Notes: generated from the sequence alone by a model not told the origin. A DNA stretch of 64,000 bases from Poa pratensis (GCA_947311845.1 CAMZMU010000071.1:23845236-23909235); one strand, 5' to 3'; shown: positions 45,790 through 58,446, counted from the first letter of the stretch. Numbers and translations: made by a program.

Positions 45790-45964
45790 CCGATCGTGGC
45801 CTCATGGGTCGTGGCTGCGACCCGTGGCTCCGTCAAAAACCGTCTCCTCCTCTTCCTTCTCCTTGGTCCCTTCCCTTCTCCAGCAGCCTCTTCCTGGGTC
45901 CTGGCGACGGCGAGGAGAAAAGCAGCAGTTATACATCTACCGTACAACTTGGGTTCCTCCGGAG
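45790..45964 (+). other. 5' leader exon of RPA1-like copy A
   Basis: A stretch (GTGGCTCCGTCA, CCGTCTCCTCCTCTTCCTTC, TCCTGGCGACGGCGAGGAGA) is closely similar to 58310-58446 upstream of copy B. Both end at a conserved donor (CCGGAG|GTAAA). It is probably a non-coding first exon. In copy A the following intron is interrupted by the Copia element. The exact transcription start is unknown. Confidence 0.6.
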
Positions 45965-46118
45965 GTAAACTAGTCCTCCTTTTGAATACTCCGAATGGAA
46001 AAGAGCAGCCTCCTTTTCCTTAGCGCCTGCATAACTAAGTTTCATATCGATTCTCGTGTTCTCGCGACCAACTTCTCCGGGATGTCTACCCGAAGCAATC
46101 TGCCCTCAACGATCCCGG

Positions 46119-46280
46119 TATTGTTGGAGGCGGAAACGATGCCCCTTTGGGGGCTCGGGTTACGTGTTATATAGGGGTGAGAAGAGCCCTCACCGTGGCG
46201 TACATAGGGCTACCGTAGTGGGCGGTGTACTACACCGTACCAATACGGTATTGATACATGAAAACATATTATCTCTAACA
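46119..46280 (-). repeat. Copia 3' LTR
   Basis: 162 bp, identical by eye to 51330-51491. On the sense strand it starts TGTTAGAGATAA and ends CCAACAATA, so the usual terminal CA is followed by ATA that is shared by both LTRs and lies inside the target duplication. Confidence 0.93.
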
Positions 46281-46292
46281 GCCCCCCTTAAT

Positions 46293-49200
46293 CTAAACTG
46301 CTAGCAGATTTAGATTACGCCTAAACTCATGAAGACTAGGAACAGGAAGAGCTTTAGTAAAGCCATCTGCAACTTGATCCTTGCTTGATATAAACTTGAT
46401 GTCCAGATTTTTGCTTGCAACTCGTTCACGAACAAAGTGAAAATCAATCTCTATATGCTTAGTGCGGGCATGAAAAATTGGATTTGCAGACAAGTAAGTG
46501 GCACCCAAGTTATCACACCATAAACATGGTCTTTCCTTTAGTTTTACTCCAAGTTCTTTGAGAAGAGCTTCAACCCAAATAAGTTCAGCCGTTGCATTTG
46601 CAAGTGCTTTATATTCTGCTTCTGTACTTGATCTTGAAACTGTAGCCTGTTTCTTAGCATTCCAGGAGACCAAATTCGGTCCAACAAAAATGGCAAACCC
46701 TCCAGTGGAACGCCTGTCATCAATACATCCAGCCCAGTCTGCATCTGAAAAAGCACTCAACAATGTAGAAGAAGAATTTTGAAACGTGATGCCAAGCTTT
46801 AATGTGCCACTAACATATCTGAGAATTCTCTTGACAGCTATCCAATGAGAGGTCATAGGAGCATGAAGATACTGGCAAACCTTATTGACAGAAAAGGACA
46901 AGTCAGGTCGTGTCAATGTGAGGTATTGAAGGGCACCCACAATGCTACGGTACTGAGTGCAGTCTTCGGAATTAAGTGGTTGTCCATTCGTCAGGGATAA
47001 CTTTCAGTTGTTGAGAGAGGTGTAGGAGCTGGTTTACAACCGCATACCAGCTTTAGCTAACAACTCGGTGGCATACTTTGTTTGTGAAAGAAGAAGACCA
47101 TCTGAAATTTTATTAACTTCAATTCCAAGAAAGAAGTGCAAATCTCCAAGATCCTTGATGGCAAAATGAACATTGAGCTCCTTGAGCAAAACTGTGATGG
47201 CTGAATCAGATGAACTTGTAACAATAATATCATCAACATAGATCAGGACATAAATGATAACATCAAACTTGTGATAAAGAAACAAAGATGTATCAGCTTT
47301 GAAGGTATAAATCCAAGGTCATGAAGCTTGGAGCTCAACCTAGAGAACCAAGCACGAGGAGCCTGTTTAAGACCATATAGAGCTTTGTCAAGTTTGCATA
47401 TGTGATGGGGGGCATTGGGATTTTCAAAACCTGGGGGTTGTCTCATATAAACCTCCTCTTCCAGAACACCATGTAAAAACGCGTTCTTAACATCTAGCTG
47501 CCGTAAACTCCAACCACGAGAAACTGAGACTGCTAAGACAGTACGAATAGTAGCTGCTTTAACGACAGGGCTGAAAGTATCCTCATAGTCAATACCGTAC
47601 CTTTGCTTGAAGCCCTTGGCAACAAGACGAGCTTTATACCTGTCAATGGTACCATCAGAAAGTCTCTTGATGCGATACACCCATTTGCAGTCAATCAGAT
47701 TCTTGGTGGAGTTGGAGGGAACAAGGTGCCATGTTTGATTTGCAATAAGAGCATCATATTCTTCTTTCATTGCATGACGCCATTGTGGATGATCAAGTGC
47801 TTCCGAGAGGGAACGAGGTTCACCTGTGTAAGCAACAAGACCATACCGCATAGTTCTGCCTTTGGTAGAATAACGTACAGTACCATCGGTGAAATTTTTC
47901 GGTTTGCGTATACCTTGTTTTAGTCGGGTGCGAGGACCGGCCACAGGCTGGGCAGCAGCAGACGGCGGTACAGCAGATCCATCCAGCGCTGGATCCGGTG
48001 CAGCAGTGGCGGAAGACCCACCAGCAGCAGACGTCGACGTGTCGGGCTCGGGTTGGTGCGCTGTGTCACCAGGCGAAGGAGAGGGTGACGCGGGAGGCGG
48101 TGTGGCGCTGGCGGCCCCGCCTGGCGACGCACGTGGGGACGAAACCGAGGCCCGGCGCTCCGTGGGATTGGACGCATCAGAGGACGACGCGTCGTCAGGG
48201 GAATCTTCCCCGGGATCAGGGAACTCATGATCCGAGGCTGATGCCGGATCAGCTTCGGGATCCGTGCTGTTGTCTTGATGCAGCAAGGTTGCAGCTGATG
48301 TTTCTTGCTCGTTTGACTCCATTTCTGGTCCGTTTTCAGTGAAATTTTCTTCTGTGTGCTCGTGTGCAGAAGCATTATCATCCACATCAACTTGTTCCTC
48401 ATGTTCCTGGTCATGGTTAGTAACAACAGGGATGATAGGCAAAGGCATGTGATCATTTGTTTGTACATCCCCAATATTTGGTGTGTTAGATGGTGAATCT
48501 TTCGGAAGTAACAAATTTCAGCACGCAAACGTCTACCAGCATTAGGATGTAAAGTGGCAAAGGGAAAGACGTTTTCATCAAACACAACGTCACGAGATAC
48601 ATAAACACGTCCCGTGGACACATCGAGACATTTGACACCTTTGTGACGAGGACTATAGCCAAGAAAGACACAACGTGTGGAACGGAAGGCAAGTTTGCGT
48701 TTATTGTAGGGTCGAAGATTGGGCCAACAAGCACAACCAAAAACACGCAGGGACTCATAGTTGGGTTTTGTATGCATGAGACGCTCAACCGGGGTGTCAA
48801 AATTAATAACTTTACTAGGAAGCAAGTTGATAAGAAACGTGGCTGTAAGGAAGGCTTCATCCCAAAATTTAAGAGGCATGGATGCATTTGCTAGAAGAGA
48901 TAAACCAACTTCAACAATGTGACGATGTTTTCTTTCAGCTGAACCATTTTGCTGATGTGCATGGGGACATGAAACATGATGGGAAATGCCAACTTTTTGA
49001 AAGAAACCATGGAGTTTTTCATATTCACCACCCCAATCAGTTTGCATAGTTTTGATCTTTCTATCAAATTTGCGTTCAACAAATTGCTGAAAATTGAGGA
49101 AAACTTGATAAACATCAGAACGATTTTTGAGCAAGTAAATCCATGTGAATTTGCTGTAATCATCAATAAAACTCACATAATATAAATGTTTGCCAACTGA

Positions 49201-51012
49201 GGCAGGTGCTGGACCCCATACATCAGAAAACACTTGTTCCAAAGGAACAGTGGAGACACTGGTGGAAATAGGATATGGCAACTGATGACTCTTAGCTAAT
49301 TGACAGGCATCACAAACATGAGCATTTATTTCTGGAGTATGAGAGAGTTCATTTTTCCTAATGATTTGTTGAACCACAAATGAAGATGCATGGCCTAGGC
49401 GACGATGCCACGTAGAAGACGACGGCTTTATTGTGATAAAGGCTTGCTTGGAAGACCCACTAGAGATAGGCACTAGGGGATAGAGGCCACCATGACAGGG
49501 ACCCTCAAACAGAACCGTCTTTGTTTCCTGGTCCTTGATCAAAAAGAAAGAAGGATGGAACTCAATGAACACATTATTATCAAGTGTGAGTTTATGAACG
49601 GATAACAGATTTTTGGATGAAGTGGGAACATGTAAAACGTTATTTAGATGCAAGGAACTATTGGGGGTATGTAAAACAGAATGACCAACATGTGAAATTT
49701 GCATACCATGACCATTGGCCGTGTGAACCATCTCGCGGCCTCGATACTTCTCGTGCGTGGACAGCTTGCTCAGCTCGCCAGTGATATGATCAGTGGCTCC
49801 AGTGTCCGGATACCAGTTGGTATCCACACCATAAGAGGCAACATTGGCGGTCTTGTCTTTGTGATCAACGTCATCATCATCGGAGTCGTCACGGTCCTGA
49901 TAGCGCCACCAGCACTCACTAGCTGGGTGGCCGTGAATCTTGCATATTTGGCAGGTGATGTCGATGTAGGGCGTAGGAGCACGGTCTTGACGGCGACGGC
50001 CACCATCGCGGCTGTCACGGCGATCCATGCGGCGGTCTCCACCATGGTCACGACGGCCTCGGCCATCAGTGCGACCACGGGAGCCGCGATCATCATCCCA
50101 GCGACGGTAGCCACGGTCGCCATCTCCGCGGCGATAGCCACGGTCGTCGTTGCGGCGATAGAAGCCACGGTCATCGTTGCCGCGGTAGTAACCACGGCCG
50201 CGATCATCATCGTTGCGGCTGCGGTAGCCGCGATCATCATCTCCACGGCGAGAGCCGCGGTCATCATCCCCGCGCCCGCGGTCACCATGGGAACGACCAC
50301 GACGAGCAAGGTTAGCAGAAGAGGTGAACGTGTCACCGATGTCCTGAAGCATGGTCTGGCGAATATCATGAGCATAAATTTGATCATACAGTTCATCTAA
50401 GGTTGTATTTGGATTGCCGTGTACTGCTGCAACAACATTGTTGTAGGAACCATCTAAGCCATTGAGTATGTATCCAACTAGTTCACCATCATCTACCTCT
50501 TTTCCAAGTGAGATCAGCTCAGAACTAAATCCTTTCATCTTAGCGAAATACTGGGCAGCCGTAAGAGAGTTTTTCTTGGTGCTATTGAGTTGTCCACGAA
50601 GGTGATTCACCTTGGCTAGGGACTGTGTGGAAAACATACCAGAGATGACTGCCCAAACCGACTCGGACGTCTCCAGGCCGACAACATGAGCAAGGATGTC
50701 GGGGGAGAGCGAGTTGATGAGGTACTGCAGGACAGCTTGATCACGTGCAATCCATGCGGCATAGTCCGGGTTAGGGACACGCCGCTTCGTCTTCTCCGAG
50801 TCTTCAACTTCGACGTGCTTGGCGGGAGCACGATCGCTGCCGTCGAGGAGCCCGGTGACCTGTGCACCGCGGAGGGCAGGGAAGACAAGAGTCTTCCAAA
50901 ACAGGAAGTTCCCGCGCGTGAGCTTCTGCGACGGGGGAGCTCCGAGGGAGGCAGCGACGGACGGCACCGAGTGTGAGGAGGACGCCATCGGTGCGAGGTG
51001 CGGCGGCGGCAA
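46293..51012 (-). CDS. Copia gag-pol polyprotein, frame broken at a few sites
   Basis: Frame 51012-47920 (through integrase) carries Gag ([20 protein letters not shown]), an Arg/Asp/Gly repeat tract, a CX2CX4HX4C zinc knuckle ([14 protein letters not shown]), the protease DTGATDH and the integrase ([36 protein letters not shown]). Frame 48514-47243 has the RT ([40 protein letters not shown]). YVDD lies in 47285-47034, and RNase H ([27 protein letters not shown]) in 46940-46293. Breaks near 48510, 47290, 47030 and 46990 are each explained by loss of one base, mostly within short homopolymers. All catalytic motifs are present. Confidence 0.94.
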
Positions 51013-51315
51013 AATATGCGGCGGCGGCGAGGTTTTGATCTTGAGTCGTGGGTCGTGTTTTTGGTTTTGGCTCGTAGGGTTTTAGATCGTGGTTTTGGCT
51101 CGTAGGGTTTTAGATCGTGGGTCGTGGCTTGATGCGGCGGCAGCAAAGCTTGCGGCGGCGGCTTGATCTTAGTTTGTAGGTCGTGTGTCTTGAGGCGGCG
51201 GCTGCAGATTGCGGCGGCGGCGGCAGGTCGTAGGTTGTTGTTTTGTGGCGGCGGCGGCCAAGGAAGGCTGGCGGCGGCGACAGAGATCGTTCGGCGGCTA
51301 GGTTAGGAAGAGGCT

Positions 51316-51329
51316 AGGCTCTGATACCA
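51316..51329 (-). other. Copia primer-binding site
   Basis: The sense strand reads TGGTATCAGAGCC directly after the 5' LTR, complementary to the 3' end of initiator methionine tRNA, standard for Copia. Confidence 0.85.
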
Positions 51330-51491
51330 TATTGTTGGAGGCGGAAACGATGCCCCTTTGGGGGCTCGGGTTACGTGTTATATAGGGGTGAGAAGAGCCC
51401 TCACCGTGGCGTACATAGGGCTACCGTAGTGGGCGGTGTACTACACCGTACCAATACGGTATTGATACATGAAAACATATTATCTCTAACA
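51330..51491 (-). repeat. Copia 5' LTR
   Basis: 162 bp, identical by eye to 46119-46280. Contains TTATATAGGGG, a possible promoter element read on the plus strand. Followed by the CCCGG target duplication. Confidence 0.93.
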
Positions 51492-52246
51492 CCCGGTTCC
51501 GTCGAGTGGCTTTAAGACTCTAGTACGATTGATTTTGTGATCTGAGTTTACCTCCGTTTGTGGATTGCTGAGTTACGATCTGAACATTTATCCGGATTTA
51601 TTTTTGTTTCCATCAGAACTTGTAGTCAAGTCGATTCAAATCATGTATGCTTGCACCCCGTAGACATACAGATTGTAGTATTTCTGTTGTGGTAAAAAAT
51701 ATAGCCCTTGTTCCGCTAGGGTTTCTTATGTTAAAATCACTTTCCATTTATTTGCATCATACTCTATTCTCGTTGCTTATGGCAAATCGTATTGAGATTT
51801 AACCACATGTATTCATTGAAAATGAGGTTATTCTGATTTTCCATATATATAGATGCATTAGTATTGGAACCCACATTAGCATTTTTGTTATTCTCCTCTC
51901 CAAACTCAGCACTTGATTCGAAATCACTCTTCAGAAAAATAGAAGAAATTTCATCCCAAAATAGCTTGCATGCAACACAACTGATACCTTTTCAATACAA
52001 AAACACAAAACCCAGGAATTCTACGAGTTAATAATACTCCTATCTAGAAAGCAAATTATGATTGGAAAGTAACCGTGGTCCATAAGGTTTCAGGCTTTCA
52101 AACTAATGGTGAAAAAACAATATTGGGCATTCTTCGGCTTCTCAATTTGTGGGATTAACATACTATTTACTTTTTGTCTCTACGCTAACGTACAGCTTTA
52201 CTTATATAGTTATATGTAGCATAAGCTTTAAGCCATCAAGGCCAAA

Positions 52247-54348
52247 ATGGGTTCAGCTGAGGATGAGTACACCCCACTTTCTCAGTTAGATGACGAAATG
52301 GAAAACTGTTAAGTGCGGGTGCGCATCTCGCGGCTATGGGAATCCTTCAATCCAAAAAAGGGCATGTCCTTTGGCCTTGACATCCTTCTGATCGATGATC
52401 AGGTGATTCACTCCCTACCTTGAATTATACACCAAACGGATGATCACATTGCTTGCTAGCTACTAATGTTAAGTTACCATCCTTAAGTTTTTAATGAACT
52501 GATTCTTCTAGTTGTTTCCTACTTGTAGGGTAAAACTATGCAGGCCCGTGTACTTCATAGAGATAAAGTGCAGTTTAAAGAGCTGCTAGTCGAGGGGAAG
52601 GTCTATGCCGTATCGGATTTTTATGTTAAGGAAACGACGGGAAGTTACATGAGCTGTAGCAATGAGTGGACTATGTACTTTACATCGGAGACGGTGGTCA
52701 GTGAGATAGAAGAAGATATTGACTCGATACCCCTCCATAGCTTTGAGTTTGTTAGATTTAAGGATCTCCGTTCGAGGTGTGACCAAGAGAGCTTATTGAC
52801 AGGTAGATTCGTATGAAACTGAAAATTTTATCAGAGTTTGACCTGCCACGTTTACATGTCTTTCTTTTTCTTACATGCGCTGATATAAATTATGCAGATG
52901 TTATGGGACACGTAGTCAACATTGGGAAGCTATATAAGGCCTGGATAAAATCCCGTCGTATACAAATTTGCGATGCACAAATTCGAGATTTGAGGTAACA
53001 GAATAAAGCTATTCCTGTTAGATGATTGACGTGCCTTGATAACTTCTGACTGGTGGAGTTACCATTTACAGAGGAAGGGGCCTGAGTGTCACACTGCATG
53101 GAGATATCGCTTGCAGTTTTGCTGAGGATATATGCCCGAGATAGGCCTAGACGCCCCAGTTGTTGCTGTCTTTGCAGGGATGCGCGTTGAATCCTCACAT
53201 TCAGGGTAATCTTGGATCCACCATTTAATTTGTCAGCTTCTACCATGTAATAATGTTGTTATATTCCTTTATTTTCTTGTCAAACTTTATTCTCTCATCA
53301 TTCGACGTAATCATAGTGTGCACTGGAATGTTTTGTGCCATTTGTTCTAAACTCGTGATCTTTTGGTCTTGTAGTTTACTCTACAACAGTTTCAAAGTAC
53401 TATATAGATTTGGATATACCAGAGGTGCAACAATTCTCTGAGAAGTGAGTGGAGCTGATAAATTCATTCCCACATTGATGATCGATCTAAGCTGTATGGC
53501 TAACTGGTTCGTGTGCATGCAGTTTGCGCATTCAGCAAGCAAACCCTGTTCCTGAAAAAAGTCGTGCTCAGAAGTTAGCCGAGAGTTGGCGAACAATCAA
53601 ACAGATAAAAAGCCTTGATCCAGAGGAGTATGATGATGTAAATTAAGTTGCTGCTCTTCACATGACGTGCAAAGCTTATCTGTTCTCCTCGCATATCTAT
53701 CTTCACTTGTAGGATAGCATGTTCTTGTGCAGAGTCTCCCTAATTGATATAGATTGCACCAGTGGCTGGTGTTATCCTGGATGCAATTTCTGCAATAAGT
53801 CATTGGGCAGGGCAACAAACTACAGGTGCAGCCGATGTGGCCCGGTTAAGAGGCCAATTCAAATGTAGGGACCGGCAACCATATGCTGTCATTGCCACAC
53901 TGACTGTTCTCAGTATATACTTGTTGCTCGATTCATAAGTCACTAATTACCACACTGTTGATCTGGACATGTAAGGTACAAGCTGAAGGCGAAGGTGCAA
54001 GATGCTACCGGCACAATGAAGTTGATGATCTTCTGTGAAGTAGCAGAGAAGCTGGTGGGTGTCTCCGCGGAGGAGCTCGTTGATGAGATCAAGGATGATG
54101 ATGATTGGTACACCCTGCCAGAACAAATCGAGGGTCTTCTTGGCTCGACCCACACCTTCGAAGTATTTGACAAGGACGGTGATGGGAGCTTCTCGGTGAA
54201 TTGGATCATGGACGATGTTAGCGTCCCAGTCGCGTTTGCCACCACGACTCAATGCAAGAGCAGAGCTACCACGGCAGAAGCAAGGTCGAAGTCCACAAGA
54301 CTTCAAAAGCCTAACAAGCGTCTGCGAGGGAACGACTGGATCAACTAA
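52247..54348 (+). pseudogene. RPA1-like OB-fold protein, copy A, disrupted
   Basis: Relative of the large replication protein A subunit (ssDNA binding, nucleus). Exons matching copy B: 52247-52402, 52529-52802, 52898-52994, 53072-53206, 53375-53444, 53523-53637, 53713-53864, 53976-54348. An N-terminal OB/DUF223-like part (RVRISRLWESFNPK, QARVLHRDK) precedes the C-terminal RPA domain with a four-cysteine zinc ribbon (GWCYPGCNFC, YRCSRCG) and ATGTMKLMIFCEVAEKLVGV. Lesions: codon 22 is TAA (52310-52312) where copy B has AAA, and exon 4 has a 2-bp frame change at the ATATATG near 53130. Its leader intron also contains the 5.4-kb Copia insertion. A start after codon 22 is conceivable, but the exon 4 break remains. 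Confidence 0.8.
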
Positions 54349-54360
54349 GCGGATCGGGCT

Positions 54361-55440
54361 ATATTCAGTGACTCGTTTTTGTGCATTAGGCTAATGCATC
54401 CTCTGGATTCGGCAATCGGTCCCTATATATGTTCTTTTTCTTCTACCCTGGAATAGCTATATCTACTGCTGTGACTCGATTTAGTTTAAGGTTTATTTTG
54501 GAGAAACAACACCTGCAAGACATGCATAGACACACTCGTAGTGATCAGTTGATTCTCTACATAGATGGAGCCTCTTAAAATGTCTCTATGCATCATTTTT
54601 TGCGAAGCAACATGCTGAATAATTTTTTTTTCGGGTACTTAGCTAATTAATTTTATGTTTGATTTTCGATGACCAAGAATTCTGATTCCCAGTGCCCATG
54701 TGTGTCCGGAATCGTAGGCTCTTACTTTTTTTTTTTGGGTAACTCAACTTTTACTTGGACTTGTATGAGAGTGTTTACATTTTTTTTCCCTATTGGGGGC
54801 CGTGGCGCCTGGCTGGTTGCGCCCTACCGTTTGGCACTCTGCTACTCCACTGAAATGCTATTTAACTCCCGCAGCGACACTACTCGCCCACGTTGCCTGA
54901 AGGCTCCCGTCGGTTTTTTATTTGTTCCTTTTCTCTTTTCTTCCGTCCTTTTCTTTTTATGTTTTCCTTCCCTTATTAAGTTTTTTTTCTGATTTTATGT
55001 ACTATAGTTGACATGTACGTGCAACGCACGTAAAGAGACAATTTACAAAGTAGAAAAAGAATGTACCGTAGCCTACGTAATTTTCTTGGTGCTAGTCAAT
55101 CAGAGCACAAATAGTTCAACAATGTCGTATCATAACTTATCATCGGAACTCATGGCAGTATGTATCAATACATGAAACTAATGTGTGGCACACAGGAGTG
55201 AAAATTATCTCATTCTCTTTAGTAAGGAGACACACATTCTATAAAAAAAATAACTAATTTACTTCTTAAATGGCCAAAACTATTTAGTATGGTATATCCC
55301 ATGTTTCGGAAAGCAACTTCGCTGGAAGGTGATCAACTTGGCCTCTCCAAATACATCTTTAGGCCACTGCATATGCATGCATCATTTTCTAGTACCAAAT
55401 CGAGAAAATAACATTCAGTAGGATAGTTCAATGAAAATTG
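54361..55440. other. spacer downstream of copy A
   Basis: T-rich sequence. A GTGCAACGCACGT word at about 55020 resembles the subterminal sequence of grass DNA transposons, possibly the left end of an element carrying the CDC48 fragment. No gene. Confidence 0.35.
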
Positions 55441-55472
55441 AAACACTTAATCAACAATCCGTACTAAACTTA

Positions 55473-56135
<663 letters not shown>

Positions 56136-56309
56136 GTTCCATCGGATCGCTTGCGTTTCTTTTATTTTCTATTCTTCCTGTAGCTGTACACGAATCGTAT
56201 GGAACGACCGCGAGCTTGCGATTCTTTTTTTCAACTTTACCATAAAAAAGGTTTGACCTAGTCCAATTTGTTTGGTGCTCGACATCCGGGCAATAAACGG
56301 ACAAGATAT

Positions 56310-57650
56310 TTAAAGTGTTTGGTGCTCGACATCGGGCAATCTAGATCGTTGATCAAAAATTAAACGGACAAGATTTAAAATATCCCAACATGTTTGCTCT
56401 TTTAATAGTAGTATAGATTAAAAAAGTGTCCATGTGTAAGAAAAAATGTTCATCTTTTTTTAAAACTTGTTCTTAGTCAAAAAATAATGTCCACTACTTA
56501 AAAAAAATGCTCATGTAACAAAAATATTTACCAGAGGTTCAAAAAATGTGTATGAGTTTGATTTTCATTGGATTAAACTGAATTTACATATTAAATAGAA
56601 ACTTCGTGTTTTGTAAGATTTATTAGAACTATTTAAACTTTTTAAAGCAACAAACTGGCGCAAGTAGTGCATCCTTCAAGCGGTGAAGGAGTCACTGAAG
56701 TCCTAGGTATCGCCCAAACACCTACGATCGTTACACGATAGCTAGGTCACGGGAGGGGGCGGCTTATCTTGATTTGTCTCGTTGTCGTTACATGATACCT
56801 ACAATTTTAAATATGTTCCATTAGTAGTTGATATTTGTTCGTCGGATTTGTGTTTGTTTCACATAATATTTTTTCTATGTAGTAGTATTTATTTATTTAT
56901 TTATTCCATGAGCTGATGATCGATGAACTTTGTTTTATAGAAGTTTCTATTTGTCTGTGAGCACTAAAATTTGTTTTGTTTTTGTTGTTGTGGGCGGGGG
57001 GGGGGGGGGGGGGGGGGGGATCTATCTTGATTTGTCTCGTTGTGGATCGTTACATGATAGCTAGAATTTAAAATATGTTCCATTAACAGTTCATATTTTT
57101 TTGTGGGATTTGTTTTTGTTTCACATAATGAAAATGGTGTTCCACTCTTAGTCGTGAATTTTTGGCATGCCCTAAATCGTGTTCCAGTTAGCCTAAATAT
57201 ATGTTCCTCCTATAGTTATCGTTTTCAGGCAAGCACTTCTCCTATAGTCGTGATGTGTTCCACGAGAACTAAATGTTTGTTCCGCTTTTAGTTATAAATT
57301 GTTCATTTGGACCATAGAATTTTGCTTTACTTGGTCTAAAATAGTGTTTGTGCAGCTCCTAGTTGTTATTTGTTCCCTGAGAACTAGAGTCTATGTTCCA
57401 TGTAGCATGATTTTTTTTCGCTAGTCGGCGTGATTTGTTCCTAGTTGGTAACGTACTTTTAAAGCAGTGTGCTATGATTCTAATTTTTTCTACATACAAT
57501 ATTGTTTCCAATTCCAATACTTTGTCTCACCAACATATACAATTTTTGTTAGCGATTATAGTATTTTCCTAGTTCCTTTTTGTTCGGTTGGCTGTTATGA
57601 ATCTTGTCATGGATAGTTATCTAATCTTTCATCAACTTTATACTAGCACG
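56310..57650. other. AT-rich spacer with a diverged ~250-bp repeat and a poly-G run
   Basis: The segment from CTTGATTTGTCTCGTTGT through TTTGTTTCACATAAT occurs twice (about 56770-56865 and 57025-57128), with the 24-bp poly-G run (56996-57019) before the second copy. TTAATAGTAGTATAGATT at about 56404 may be the right end of a DNA element carrying the CDC48 fragment. No gene. Confidence 0.45.
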
Positions 57651-57652
57651 CA

Positions 57653-57821
57653 CTCCCTCTGTTCCTAAATAGTATAACATGTTTTAGCATTTGTCCACAT
57701 TCACATATACACAAATGTATATAAACATATTTCATGTATATGTTCATCCATTTTAGTATGCAGCTAGACAACATGTTTAACATCTAAAACATCTTATATT
57801 TATATTTAGGAACGGAGGGAG
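57653..57821. mobile_element. Stowaway MITE
   Basis: CTCCCTCTGTTCCTAAATA at the left and TATTTAGGAACGGAGGGAG at the right form the TIRs of a 169-bp hairpin. TA follows on the right; the left flank reads CA, a probable mutation of TA. No coding content. Confidence 0.85.
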
Positions 57822-57961
57822 TATGAGTCATTCCTACACGACAACTTGGTTCCCGAACAAAAATATTACGGTTTTTACATTTCATAGTTACTTTAATCAA
57901 TTTTGTTCCCGTCACATTACGATTATTCCGGTTGGGCTGGGCTGGAGGTGGCAAGGTTCTC

Positions 57962-58299
57962 TAGGGCTCAGTCGACTGAGAATTAAGCTAATTCTCAGTC
58001 AGCTGACGTCAGCCATGTTCCCGATCTATGTAGCAAAAAAACACAAGCTATGTAGCAAAAAAACACAAACTATGTAGCAAAAACGTCAGCTATGTAGCAA
58101 AAAACACAAGCTATGTAGCAATAAAACACAAGCTATGTAGCAAAAACGTCAGCCATGTAGCAAAAAAACACAAGCTATGTAGCAAAAAAACACAAAAGCT
58201 ATGTAGCTATGTTTGCACGAATCGCGATGCAATTTTTGACGGTAGATGATTCGACTGAGCCCTAAGCTAATTCTCAGTCGACTGAGAATTAGCAAAACC
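57962..58299. mobile_element. small non-autonomous DNA element with a tandem-repeat core
   Basis: Both ends carry the palindromic CTCAGTCGACTGAGAATTA in inverted arrangement, with TAAGCTAATTCTCAGTC beside it. The core (58020-58210) holds about eight imperfect copies of a 20-25 bp CTATGTAGCAAAAA-type unit. GTTCTC flanks both sides (57956-57961 and 58300-58305). The corresponding site upstream of copy A (about 45783) lacks the insert. Family not assigned. Confidence 0.6.
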
Positions 58300-58309
58300 G
58301 TTCTCCTCA

Positions 58310-58446
58310 TCGTGGCTCCGCCGCTCCGTCAAGACCGTCTCCTCCTCTTTCTTCTCCTTTTTCTTCCTTCTCGAGGAGAGCCTCTTCCTGGCGACGGCGA
58401 GGAGAACAGCGGCAGTTCTACATCTACAACTTCGGATTCGCCGGAG
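58310..58446 (+). other. 5' leader exon of RPA1-like copy B
   Basis: Similar to 45790-45964 and ending at the same CCGGAG|GTAAA donor. The leader intron then runs to the acceptor GTGCAG at 59112. ATG 59155 lies in the next exon. Confidence 0.6.

Larger units (their letters stand above)
46119..51491 (-). mobile_element. Ty1/copia retrotransposon, very young
   Basis: The 5373-bp element lies in the leader intron of RPA1-like copy A. The LTRs, 46119-46280 and 51330-51491 (162 bp), appear identical. The target duplication CCCGG lies at 46114-46118 and 51492-51496, and copy B's continuous sequence confirms the empty site. The primer site TGGTATCAGAGCC (initiator Met tRNA) is at the right interior end, and the polypurine tract AAGGGGGGC at the left. 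Domain order is gag-protease-integrase-RT-RNase H, as in Copia. Confidence 0.96.

Noticed and set aside
49699..50400. 233-codon Val/Ala/Ile-rich plus frame that looks membrane-like
   Set aside because: Shadow of the Arg/Asp/Gly repeat tract of Copia Gag on the other strand.
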